Shown here: in pieces, positions 24,461-32,830 of the stretch
Numbering within the stretch: the first letter of the stretch is position 1
Layout of the letters: each line of letters begins with the position of its first letter
Assembly (NCBI RefSeq): GCF_021155765.1
Contig: NC_060107.1
Location: 3,049,501 to 3,113,500, forward strand
DNA length: 64,000 bases
Reading direction: 5' to 3'
Source: Diprion similis
Taxonomy: Eukaryota; Arthropoda; Insecta; Hymenoptera; Diprionidae
Program-made: the position numbers and the translations under genes
The notes under the pieces: model-generated
What the model was told of the DNA's origin: nothing
Database searches by the model: none
Seen by the model: only the letters and a program-made list of their open reading frames with translations

Positions 24461-27400
24461 GTAATAGTAGTAGACGTCACATATTGACAATGAGACCTGT
24501 AGAGTTGTAGTTACACACAGCCAATATTTGCACCCCATTTCTGCTGGTCATGGTAGCCACAAACTGTTGCGTTGTTCTCCTATCGTACATCTGCACGGTT
24601 TATGACAATGCAAGAGTGAGTGGCTAGAGGTCGAATGATCTAACGCGCATGCGCTAAAATTGTAGGGAAAAAGCATGCGATTGTTTTATTTCAGGTTTAC
24701 CAACCGTTGTAAGTTCAGATGACAGGTCGCCACGACGTTACGGGTGCGTTCCGAAATTAGCTGGCAGCAGTAAAAACTCCCTAGGATAGAGGCAGATTTG
24801 TGCATGAACTCAGCAGCGTTAGAGAGATAGAAGATTGTTAATTGACAGCACTGATGGGAACTAATGTCGGAACGCACCGAATGTAATCTTAAAAAGATTT
24901 ATTTGCTGTTGTTGAATGTTCTTATTCTTACAAAGTATTATTAATCGCGGAATTACCGAAGTTGAACACAACTTCAACAATTTGAGGTTACATACATCGC
25001 AGCGACTTGTCATCTGAACTCGTGACGGTTGGTTAAACTGACAAAAAAAATACTTTTGTTCTAGAATTCTAGCGAATGCGTGTTTAAACATTCGACCGTT
25101 ATCTGATGCTCACTCTGTGTAACTATTGTAACCATGGAAAATCTTGTTCGCGAAAAAGCTTCCGAGGCATTCAGGTTTACACGTGTATATGTACTATACC
25201 TACATACTTAAGTATGTACGACATGATCGTGGAGAATTGTTGAATGTCTCTGGACGCGAAGGTACCTACTTATGCGAGCCAGATGTGCAGTATCTATAAC
25301 AGTAGACACGACATACACGACCCTATCACACCGCAGTGCAAGATTTCAGTTATTGAAATGCGTCTATACTCTACTCTGGGTTTCGGAGTGAAATCGATAC
25401 CGACGAACACCCTGCAGCACCACAAGCAGCAAACGGTAGTCCAGAACCCTAGACGGAGATTGTATCGAAATAATCTGAAATCGGGACGTTCACTCATTGC
25501 ATTCTTGTAAACCTATCACAGTAACAGCGGAGAAATAATACTGTGTTATTATCTCGAGAAATAGATTACAAGTATACGAAATAATATCAGGAGAGAGAGA
25601 GAGAGAGAGAGAAAGAGTTTCGAAATCGATGTATAAATATCATATTATATATAATTGGGGTAAACTTGAGGGATTACGGATGGTTAAAAATGCTTTTTTG
25701 AACGGCACAAATGAACGCCCTGCATACCTATCATGTGTATGGTCGTAAGGACGAGAGTTATTAAATATGAACCGTTCGTATAATTAAAGCCGTTTGTCAG
25801 AGCGCGGTAATTACACGGGGGCTTAGGTTTAATATGGTTTCAACTAAATTTCAATGCCCCTCTCTGCCCCTTCCATACATTTTCCGCCTGTCGGTTTGGT
25901 TATTGAATATAATATGGGACGAGTTCATTTGGGATTTAGCACTCCGATGATATAAACTGTTCTAACGTTATAGCTCTGTGTTATATATTCACGCATCCAG
26001 CTGCAGAGCTTCCAATCGTTTATTAGACCTACCAACTCAGTCAACAGTTATACAGTTTGTATGTACAATGTATGTACATAATACACGTTAGAGTTCGACG
26101 AACAAACGATGGAGGCTGCATACCTCCGGTAGGTTGGAGTCAGTATTTCGGTGAACTGTAACGTATGTACATTCTCTACAGTTTCCCGTGGTCGAAATTA
26201 CTTTTTTCATTAAAAAATTAGTCATGAAATCCAACCAACCATTCAACTACGGTGAATAATTGAAAGCTGAAAACTGGGAAAACGCGACTTTTCAACCCGC
26301 AGCGTTGAGAGGTCGAAACCCTCGAGCAACCCGAAGCTCCAGAGTTCGTCGAAATGGATCTTGAGCCTGGAGACGAGCCTTTGTTTCAACTTTGGTTACA
26401 AACGTAAAGGAGAACCGAGAACCCCTCCCTCTATTTCGCCCAGCTTTCCACTGCATCTCACTGGACCATTTGCCTACCTCTGCAGGGCCGTCGTTACAAA
26501 TCCTCCTCTTTTCCTCCCCCGGCACCGCACCTGAACACCGACTACCTACCACTCGTTCATTATGCATTCGTATGAATATTTGAGCCCTTGAATTCAGCGT
26601 TCCCCCCTTATATAATGCTCGGGGCTAGTCGACGTCCAGTCCCAGTATATGCAATTCGCACTTATATTTATAATGCGAAACGCGCAGGCAAGCAGGGGGC
26701 TAATTATGCATTTATGCCACCTAACCTGAAAACACGGCGCGGAGTGACGTCGAACTGCTCGCTGAAAATTGCTCGAGGGTGTTCCAAACTGGAAGACTGC
26801 AGTCTTGGTCTCGTTGGGAGACTGAATGGTTTCTTTACTCCCATTTTGCTGACCAGTATACTCGTACATATTCAACCGCCCACAGGCGAAGCTACAGATG
26901 CAGATATACATACTCACACCGATCCATAAACAATTCACCTTGTTAAGTGGGAATTTATCGCGAACCGCATGCCTGTACACGCCACCTTTCTGCGGGACCT
27001 GGTTTCTCGCCGGTCTTTTATCTCTCTTATCTCACGATTAGGAACCCTGATCGTGAGGGGAACTTATACGGGCGGCAAAAACGCGACGATGATCACGTCG
27101 GCGTAGCCTGTTCGAATTTCAATTATCCTCGATCGGTGAGGCTTTGGGTACTCGAATTTTTCTTTTTATTCTTTTCGAGAAATTTGTTTCACCGCGATGA
27201 CGGCGGATAGCTGCAACTGCACGTTAAGCTGACCCAGAAACCGTCGTAACGAAATGCATATTTGTAGATCCTCTTTACTGTATAACTGGGCCGCGCACTT
27301 TGCCAGATACAGAATGAGCGCTAAGGGTGACTTGAGAGCAGTGCCATTCGTCAGAATACCGTGCCAAAGCCGAACCAAAGCCGAAAGCTAAACCCGGAGC

Positions 27401-28660
27401 CAAAGCCAAAGCAAAGCGTCAAGGCAGAGCCGGAAACGGGGCAAAGCAACGCCGAGTTCTGCGAGAGGGTGCAGAGAGTAAAGCATGGCGGAGGCACACA
27501 GAGAGAGACCGGCGTAGCCAGCCAATTTCGATGATCGATAAAGCCCCACTAATTACCGAGGCTGTACCTCCAAATTGGAGCTTTGTTCGCTTGGCAAAAT
27601 TAATTGATTCTAGCAATTCAATAACGCGCCCTGGACTCGGTCAGGTCCGATGGTGTATAACGGTACTATATATATATGGATACCGTATCCTGTACCCAGA
27701 AACCAAGTGCCGAGCTTCGGGACGATGTATCATTAACTTTGTCCGCCGCTCTCCTACTCAAGTTACAAACTTTGTCCGCGTATCTGTTATCACTGCTGGG
27801 AATGGTTATAGGTATATAGATATAGGCACGTTAAAGCTCCCGATTCATGCCGTTCGAATTGCCAAACTCGTCCGGTTCCGGAGAATCAACCTGTATGTAC
27901 AGAGCTTTTTGTATTTCATGAAGATTCCGCAGATAGCCCATGACGCATGTCATCCAAGCCTTTGCGAACCCCTTTCAATCACCATGGTTCGGGAAACGCG
28001 ACACTCCTGATCACTGCATTGGTTTCAGAAGATAGATATTTATTTATCCCATATAAGAAAAGTGTATGCGTGTGTATACATATAAAGGATCGCCGGAGAC
28101 TAATATTGATCTCTCCTGGTTTCAGGAACTGCCTTGTGGGAAAAGCGTACCACATAAAGATCTCGGACTTTGGAACGGACAACGAGCTCTACGCCTCCGA
28201 CTACTTCAAGGTGGACGGTAACATGCCGCTTCCGGTGCGCTGGATGGCCTGGGAATCGATCTTTCTGGTAAGCAAGCCGGTCCCAGGTTGAACCGACTCC
28301 AGCACCTCAATGATCTAATGTTTTCAGGGAAAGTACACGACGAAAAGCGACGTTTGGGCTTTCGCCGTCACCCTCTGGGAGATCCTGAACCTGGGAAGAC
28401 GTGTACCCTACGAGCATCTTAGCGACGACGAAGTCGTCGCGAGCCTCGGTCACCTCCAGCGGATATCCGCTGGCGAAAACTCCAACAGCGAACCAGAGGA
28501 GACAGCCTTTGTCTATCTACAGAGGCCCGCCGCCTCCTCGAAGGACATCTATGACCTTATGCTCGAGTGCTGGAGACGGGAGGAGAACGAGAGGCCGACA
28601 TTCCGCGAGATATCCTTATTCCTGCAGCGGAAGAACCTCGGCTATGCACCCACTTCTTGA
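864..28660 (+). CDS. Ddr: Discoidin domain-containing receptor tyrosine kinase, 3' ten exons (5' end outside window)
   Basis: Single-pass receptor tyrosine kinase of the discoidin-domain receptor family, whose members bind collagen and signal through a cytoplasmic kinase. Coding exons: 864-1071, 11745-12084, 12633-12826, 12944-13116, 15079-15201, 16242-16351, 21652-21852, 23719-23811, 28126-28267 and 28328-28660 (stop TGA 28658-28660). All introns are GT-AG and every phase joins, giving 638 residues. Visible parts, numbered from 864: end of the ectodomain 1-116, transmembrane helix about 117-139, juxtamembrane 140-335, kinase about 336-638. Kinase landmarks are the glycine loop ending GAFGT (342-346), VAVK lysine 372, HRD 475-477, DFG 495-497 and WMAWES after the activation loop. 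The ectodomain segment [12 protein letters not shown] is diagnostic for DDRs. The discoidin domain and start codon must lie left of base 1. The gene spans at least 27.8 kb because of repeat-filled introns. The family call is firm; collagen as ligand is family knowledge. Confidence 0.95.
1968..1990. repeat. (TA)n microsatellite
   Basis: Alternating T/A run of over 20 bases in the first large Ddr intron, preceded by a short TG run at about 1926-1939. Confidence 0.8.
2117..2141. repeat. (CT)n microsatellite
   Basis: CT dinucleotide run within the first large Ddr intron. Similar CT/GA runs recur at about 7815-7850, 8495-8517, 8871-8888, 9829-9853, 23065-23100 and 25592-25614. Confidence 0.8.
3668..4279. 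mobile_element. 612-bp foldback (MITE-like) element, copy 1, flanked by TA
   Basis: The left end GGGTGGCGCAAAAAAA is repeated inverted at the right end (GCGCCACCC). Both ends are bordered by TA (3666-3667 and 4280-4281). The inverted arms are long: the segments containing ACAAAATGTTAGTTT and TTTTAAGAGCCCACTCC on the left recur as complements on the right, at about 4185-4240. There is no transposase reading frame. TA target duplication suggests mobilisation by a Tc1/mariner-type transposase; that is inference. Sits inside a Ddr intron. Confidence 0.85.
5103..5130. repeat. 28-base poly(C) tract
   Basis: Uninterrupted C run (G on the minus strand), in a Ddr intron between the two TA-flanked foldback elements. 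Length is as given and could be affected by assembly error. Confidence 0.85.
5610..5641. repeat. 32-bp perfect palindrome at the left edge of foldback copy 2
   Basis: GCGTACCTTA, then an alternating TA core, then TAAGGTACGC: a perfect inverted repeat without spacer. Its right arm overlaps the degenerate left end of the foldback element beginning at 5634. Confidence 0.85.
5634..6243. mobile_element. 610-bp foldback (MITE-like) element, copy 2, inverted relative to copy 1
   Basis: Same family as the element at 3668-4279, in the opposite orientation. The asymmetric centre (for example the segment with CCACGACATGAATT at about 6028) is the reverse complement of copy 1 (near 3876). The right end reads GCGCCATCC followed by TA (6244-6245). 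The left end is mutated (AGGTACGC after TA at 5632-5633). Arms carry GTTTTAAGAGCCCACTCC and its complement. No coding capacity. Confidence 0.85.
7080..7300. repeat. Diverged fragment of a dispersed intronic repeat
   Basis: Contains GATCACGAATCTGAAGTC, AAAATGGCGATCCAAT and a GAATCCAAGGTCAGA-type phrase. It shares the first phrase exactly with 21352-21369 and resembles the units at 19.9-20.1 kb. An old, eroded copy of the same family. Confidence 0.5.
7938..7968. repeat. (AT)n microsatellite
   Basis: Alternating A/T run of about 30 bases in a Ddr intron. Confidence 0.85.
8162..8192. repeat. (CACAC)n pentanucleotide repeat
   Basis: About six tandem copies of ACACC. It accounts for the low-complexity open frame on the minus strand here, which is not a gene. 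Confidence 0.85.
11395..11475. repeat. Short dispersed repeat, copy 1
   Basis: Contains TGAGTTGACCCTCTAG followed by a TTAGTTGTTAT..CTATGGTCTTCTTCT..ATATACCGATA pattern that recurs at 20345-20420. No coding capacity. Lies just upstream of the Ddr transmembrane exon. Confidence 0.6.
11745..12084 (+). CDS. Ddr: Ddr exon: extracellular stalk, transmembrane helix and start of the cytoplasmic tail
   Basis: Begins after GCAG at 11741-11744 and ends before GTGAGT at 12085. It encodes [10 protein letters not shown], a Pro/Ser/Asp-rich stalk, and a strongly hydrophobic segment starting [11 protein letters not shown] (visible residues 117-139). A basic stop-transfer stretch SRHRQRK follows, so the receptor is type I with the kinase inside. 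The end in phase 2 (AG) completes as Arg with base 12633. The frame is open upstream through the acceptor, but nothing there resembles the family. Confidence 0.93.
12085..12632 (+). other. Ddr intron, no internal feature recognised
   Basis: GTGAGT donor to a CGCAG acceptor (12631-12632). A+T-rich, no repeat or gene seen. Confidence 0.8.
12633..13116 (+). CDS. Ddr: Ddr juxtamembrane exons (12633-12826 and 12944-13116)
   Basis: Two exons split by a 117-bp intron. The first encodes [20 protein letters not shown] and a tyrosine-rich stretch ([18 protein letters not shown]). The second encodes [19 protein letters not shown] and a Ser-rich linker ending KPEDKK. Several tyrosines here (for example YAVPEL) are plausible docking sites for SH2/PTB adaptors by analogy with other DDRs; no site is proven by the sequence. 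Phases run 2 to 1 to 0. Confidence 0.9.
13117..15078 (+). other. 2-kb Ddr intron, no internal feature recognised
   Basis: GTCAGA donor to TTTTCAG at 15072-15078. Open frames near 14.0-14.7 kb have no family resemblance and are not required, since residue 305 joins residue 306 in phase 0. Confidence 0.75.
15079..16351 (+). CDS. Ddr: Ddr kinase N-lobe exons (15079-15201 and 16242-16351)
   Basis: The first exon carries [19 protein letters not shown], the start of the kinase and its glycine-rich loop. The second continues VYVAEAEG and contains LVAVKFLLP with the ATP-anchoring lysine (visible residue 372). It ends in phase 2 and completes Lys383 with base 21652. The loop is split by the intron between Thr and Val. 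Confidence 0.92.
15202..16241 (+). other. 1-kb Ddr intron, no internal feature recognised
   Basis: GTAACT donor to an AAAG acceptor (16240-16241). Contains short CT and GAAA runs (about 15250-15272 and 16010-16035) and no recognised element. Confidence 0.75.
17067..17443. mobile_element. 369-bp foldback (MITE-like) element bounded by TTAA
   Basis: Left end TTAAGGGGGTGTCC, right end GGCATCCCCTTAA. The inverted arms extend about 140 bases: GTCGATTTCGACGTCGACG and CAAATATCGAAGTTCACG on the left recur as complements near 17385-17428, and AATAAATTTTCATTT on the left recurs as its complement at about 17300. The short centre (about 17215-17300) is unique. Both ends carry the tetranucleotide TTAA, the target duplicated by piggyBac-type transposases. 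Family assignment is inference from that target only. No coding capacity. Confidence 0.85.
19800..20110. repeat. Diverged tandem-like dispersed repeat, unit about 112 bp
   Basis: GGCCATATTGGATCCGC at 19920 recurs as GGCCGTATTGGATCCGC at 20032. Each is followed by a T/A-rich spacer and a GCCATCGGATTCGTTTT or GCCGTCGGATTCGTTTT phrase. A more eroded partial unit precedes them. Related to the fragments at about 7080-7300 and 21320-21490. Confidence 0.7.
20345..20425. repeat. Short dispersed repeat, copy 2
   Basis: Shares TGAGTTGACCCTCTAG, the following AGTTATTATTCTATGCTCTTTTCTTCT pattern (with substitutions) and ATATACCG with 11395-11475. Confidence 0.6.
20796..20817. repeat. 22-base poly(C) tract
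   Basis: Uninterrupted C run in a Ddr intron, second long C run in the same gene. Confidence 0.8.
21320..21490. repeat. Diverged copy of the dispersed 112-bp-type repeat
   Basis: Contains GATCACGAATCTGAAGTC, TGGGTCCAATATGGC and AAAATCCGATGATTGGGGCC, matching the order of phrases in the copies at 7.1 and 19.9 kb. Confidence 0.55.
21652..21852 (+). CDS. Ddr: Ddr kinase exon: helix C, hinge and start of C-lobe
   Basis: Encodes [20 protein letters not shown] (helix C and the beta-4 approach), then [20 protein letters not shown] (hinge and start of helix D). Ends before GTAAAT at 21853 in phase 2; AG plus T of the next exon makes Ser. In helix C the residue at the usual glutamate position is Asp (visible residue 389). 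Confidence 0.93.
21853..23718 (+). other. 1.9-kb Ddr intron with long TA microsatellite
   Basis: GTAAAT donor to CACGCAG (23712-23718). Holds a (TA) run at 22920-22974, CT runs at about 22555-22575 and 23065-23100, and no recognised gene. Confidence 0.75.
22920..22974. repeat. (TA)27 microsatellite
   Basis: About 55 bases of uninterrupted TA repeat inside a Ddr intron, the longest dinucleotide run in the window. Confidence 0.9.
23719..23811 (+). CDS. Ddr: Ddr kinase exon: catalytic loop
   Basis: Encodes [20 protein letters not shown] then [14 protein letters not shown] and the following Leu-Ala-Thr-Arg (RDLATRN with the next exon) form the tyrosine-kinase catalytic loop. Ends before GTGAGT at 23812 in phase 2. 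Confidence 0.94.
24426..24460. repeat. (AAT)n trinucleotide microsatellite
   Basis: About eleven copies of ATA/AAT followed by degenerate GTA units. Confidence 0.85.
24595..25135. mobile_element. Foldback element with long diverged inverted arms
   Basis: Left arm phrases AGAGTGAG, GGTCGAATG, ACGCGCATGCGCTA, GTTTACCAACCGT and AGTTCAGATGACAGGTCGC recur in order as complements on the right. Those right-hand segments are GCGACTTGTCATCTGAACT at about 25001, ACGGTTGGTTAAAC, TAGCGAATGCGTGT, CATTCGACC and CTCACTCT at about 25110. Arms are only about 75-80% alike by eye, so the element is old. Exact ends and target duplication are not resolved. No coding capacity. Confidence 0.7.
24743..24878. mobile_element. 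136-bp inverted-repeat element nested in the foldback
   Basis: Begins GGTGCGTTCCGAAATTAG and ends with the complement-type CTAATGTCGGAACGCACC, giving termini of about 18 bases with one mismatch. It interrupts the larger foldback at 24595-25135. Flanking target duplication is not clear. Superfamily not assigned. Confidence 0.65.
28126..28660 (+). CDS. Ddr: Ddr kinase C-lobe exons (28126-28267 and 28328-28660) with stop
   Basis: The first exon encodes [20 protein letters not shown] (DFG and activation loop with tyrosines at visible residues 503 and 507), then [13 protein letters not shown]. After a 60-bp intron the last exon encodes [20 protein letters not shown], then [17 protein letters not shown] and ends NLGYAPTS before TGA. 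The kinase domain runs almost to the C terminus, as in other DDRs. Confidence 0.95.
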
Positions 28661-28867
28661 TATTAAGTCATTGGGGCTTCCGCTCTCATAAAGCGCGGTC
28701 TCGTCCTTTCGCCGACTAAGCTACGGATGGCCACCTAGCGGCTTTGTAATTATAAACGTTATACACAGTTACTCCATGCATTCCTCTCGATGATTATCCT
28801 ACCCTCGGGACACGGACATCTCGTATTTATTTTTTTTTTCTACTAGGTATAGGTACCAGGGTTGTAC

Positions 28868-29156
28868 GATTAATCGATTAATCGTTTTCTCGATTTATTG
28901 ATCAATCATTTTTCTGATCAATCGATTAATCGTTTTTCCAATTAATCCATCAATCGATTAATCCACAATTTCGGTTAATCGTTTTTACAATTATTCGATT
29001 AATCGACGGTTTTGATTAATCGTTTTTTCGATTGGTTGAGTTATTCGATTATCCATTTTTCCGATAAATCGATTAATCGAAAAACTTGACCAATCGGTCA
29101 ATCGATTAATTAAAAACGCGATTAATCGAAATTGCCGATTACATCGATTACAGCCG
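28868..29156. repeat. Degenerate palindromic repeat of CGATTAATCG units
   Basis: About 290 bases dominated by CGATTAATCG, ATCAATCGATTAATC and TTTTTCGATT variants spaced irregularly. Because the core is self-complementary, both strands look alike. It starts about 210 bases after the Ddr stop codon and would lie in the 3' UTR if that extends this far. Confidence 0.85.
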
Positions 29157-32100
29157 CTAATTACATCCGCGTGTATCATTGAAGCTCTACCGATATTGTC
29201 GTTTTTTGTATCCGCCATATTGTCTATACTAATTCCCGAACGATTCACCACTGTCTGAATGTATATGTATAATTGCACTAATACTTAAACGTTGTACTCG
29301 TGACAGTATTCGAGGTTGGTTAAAAAAATTCATTTGCAAGGTCTTGTTATCCTATGGAATTTCACACTACGGCACCTTGAAGACATATTTTACGCGCATT
29401 TTACTGTTCTACATTGCAATACGTTTCTTCCGTAAATTTCTCGACACAAAATTTTAAGTAAATGATGGAAATAAAAATTAGTAATATTGAGAAGTCAAAA
29501 ATGATCCGGTACCTGCACACAATTTTTTGCTTAATATCTGAAACATTAGTGCAGCAGTGAAGAAGCCGAAATCGCAACGTTGCCGGGAAATAGTGCGTGG
29601 ATTAGGTGCAAACTATCTTATATATAGCCTTATAACCTAACTTTATACTACGACACTTTTGTATAGAATAAGACTGGTTGTTATGATAACCTAATGATTA
29701 GTAACTGTTACTAGGTAGAAAGAGCGCTGTGAAAAAGTTACACAACGCCGCGAAATTAAGTCGCCGTGTATAAGTTGTAATATTTAAATCGAGCGTTTCT
29801 TTTACATTCATGTATACACACACATGTTATATACTATAATATGTATATTATAAAACTTTGAATTTGCGGTTAAACGTAAATCTTCAACGATGAATACAGA
29901 TCGAGTTTCTCGTAAAAAAAAGATAAGGATCAACTCGTGTGAGAAAAAGAAATGCTGAAGAGACACAACGAATTGCATTATATGTGATTTCATGCGGTGA
30001 ATGCGATTACAATTAAGGTTCGACAGCTGATTAAATTAGTTTACAAATTAAGTTAGCGATTAATTTATTTATTTATTCCCTAAGCAATAGCTCTATTCTA
30101 TGTAATAGATCACCTGTAGGTATATGAATTTAATATATATATATATATATATTGTATATGTATACTGCGCGGCCTATTCAAAACACTTCGAGTCTCTAGT
30201 ATTCTCTTATAAATATTAGTTATATTATACCTATGTTTTATGAAATATATGAATATACACATCAATGTGTATATACGTATATTTTATTGAGACGCATTAT
30301 ACGTGTGTATATAAATACGCTGCGTACCATGGCTATGACACATCATAATTATATTAACTTTATATAATAGGCGGGATCAATAGAATTAATACATTATATA
30401 CATATATTTATTGTAAATATAGATATAAATGTTGAAGCATATATGGCGTAGTGAATGCAGACCGTTAATATATCCGGAGAAAAGAGATGGGAAAGAAAAA
30501 AACGGTAAAAACATAAAACATACTGATAGATCATATTAAGAAAATCATGATTAGCAACCTCGAGCCTCGAAAAATTATTGATATAATCCTGTAGTAATAT
30601 TATACCCTATTATAATATGCACATAAATTCGTTCGTCGCCGATAATTTTAATAGTTATCTAATTAATTTATCTCATTGATATTGTATAATGATCGATATC
30701 ATTAGCATTACTGTCATACACCATCACTGTCATCCAATCGTTTTCATTATATTTCTTATCATTGATCGAATCTCATCGATCGTTACGCTTGAACTATCCA
30801 GATCGCGGTATAAGTTTAGTTAAGTTTTTTTTATGGTGTCTGGATTATGAAAATTGTGAAAAATAATCTACTTTATTTTCATATAAATTCGAACTTCTTC
30901 CCTGATCCGCCGATATTCCTAAACCGTGGCCTGCGATTTGATAGAGTCGCGTGACGTCACACCGACATCGCCGCTCGCTAACATTTGGCGCGAGAATCAA
31001 ATTGAATACCGTTTAATTTCGATTGATTCATTTGAACAGTGGCTAAAGGAAGCGGAAAAAGTACGAATTTGTGAGACCATTATTGTCGTAAGAATCAGTT
31101 GATCGCTGGTATATGATCGAAAGAAAATTTAATTTGAAAATAGCCACGATTGCGGATATAATTGACATGGCAATCATATCAGAAACGAGAATAACTCAAA
31201 GTTGTAAAGTTGACATATCCTAGAATTGCATTTACGAAAGCAATAAGTGAAGCAAAGATCGAAAATAACTGCTTGCAGTTTGAAGTGTATTTAATCATTC
31301 GTAGAAAGTTTATATGCACGAGTTATTGTATTTAATCGAGTACTTAGCTTTTCTACGAACAAATTTATCCCCTGTGGAGCAACCTTGCCTGGATTTTATT
31401 ATCATGCACACCTATCACAGCGGTTACGAATCATTCGAGCTTGCTGATTCCAACGAACGTACAAATCGCAACGATGATAAACCCAATGCAAGTTTGAAAA
31501 ATTGATCTTATATGTACCGATATTATTATACATTTTCTAGAAAATTCAATTACAAAAACAACGAAACGAAACGAAACGCAGCTCGCGTGAATTCGAATTT
31601 TGATTAACAAAATCACCTGGGCATGGTTGTTGATTTCGTGAGTACTCCACTTCCTCAAGGTATTGAGCAACGCGATCTATGTCGGGCGAAATCTCTCTGA
31701 ATTGTACTCATGCAAATGTACAATATATGTATACGTCTCGTAAAAAACCTGGTGAAATTCAAATTTTCTGCAAAATTTCTCTCATTTATTTTACCGGGTG
31801 AAATATTTTTGTTGAAGAATCGCCGAGATATCCAGGGAAGTTCTGAACTCTAAGAAAACTTTCGCGAAGTTTCACGATGTGATCTTCGTTCTTCTAGAAG
31901 CGATAATAAAAAAAAAAAGTATACAACAAAAAAAAAGAACACTCGAAACATTCCCATAGCATCATGTTATGTAAAAATCATAAAAAAAAATTTCACAGTC
32001 TTGTGAAAGAAAACAATCTGGGAAGAGAGAATTTCTGAAGAAAAAAAATTTCACTAGAGAATTATATGCTGTATAGGTATATAAACACTTTGATCTCGCA

Positions 32101-32559
32101 TCACCTGATATCTAAATAGATATACTTTGATAGACGGATATGTATTACAATAACATATATACCTACAATACACCGTTACCGTTACAACATTAAAATTAAA
32201 AAAAACTATTTATGTAATATAATATATATATATATATACATATAACACAATCTATATTTAATTATATGCACCAACGTACGGTGCGTGTATACCGTATATG
32301 TAATGTATAAAATACGTTGAGCAAGCAAGAGTAGATATTGTTGAATCGATTTAGACTATCGTGGAATTAATCGTGTAACTATATATAATTTACTCGAATA
32401 CGGTAATTAGAATCTAGGCCGCAGGTTAGTATCTACGACGTAAGCATAACGCTGCCTTTGGCTATATTGCTGCCCCTATAACTGCTATACAATACCGAGC
32501 TGTACTTACTTCGACTCGTATCACTTTTATCCCTCGCCTTCGCCTTCCTTGCAACCCTA

Positions 32560-32830
32560 TCTAATGTACCTGTACCGCAACCCGATCACCGCACATTGGG
32601 ATCTCACTGGAATCCACATATGAGGGCGGCCGAGCAATATGGCGGCTGAAAGAGCGATCAGCTGATCGCGGTTTCGGGTTGATTATTCTGTTATTGAAGC
32701 ACGGAAAAGCTCGTGCAAACTTGGAGATTTTCTCTTCGTCAGATTGAGCTAAAGCGGTGTAGAAAACCAGCGAAAAAACGACTTTTATATTTAAATACGA
32801 CCACCATGGAACCGCGCAGATTCTTGTACC
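32560..32830 (+). promoter_or_regulatory. Promoter-like island with ATGGCGGC and a 16-bp palindrome
   Basis: A locally G+C-richer patch in an A+T-rich interval. It contains CAATATGGCGGC (YY1-like core, about 32636-32647) and the perfect palindrome GCGATCAGCTGATCGC (32654-32669). About 150 bases downstream, ACCATGGAACCG (ATG at about 32805) begins a short open frame followed by a GTATAAG donor-like site. It could be a promoter plus first exon of an unidentified transcript. No homology is recognised. Confidence 0.3.

Larger units (their letters stand above)
23812..28125 (+). other. 4.3-kb Ddr intron with foldback and nested element
   Basis: GTGAGT donor to TTTCAG (28120-28125). Holds an (AAT)n run, a foldback of about 0.5 kb at 24.6-25.1 kb with a smaller inverted-repeat element nested inside, and a GA run at 25592. 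The interval 26.2-28.1 kb has scattered open frames but nothing recognisable, and no exon is needed by phase. Confidence 0.78.
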
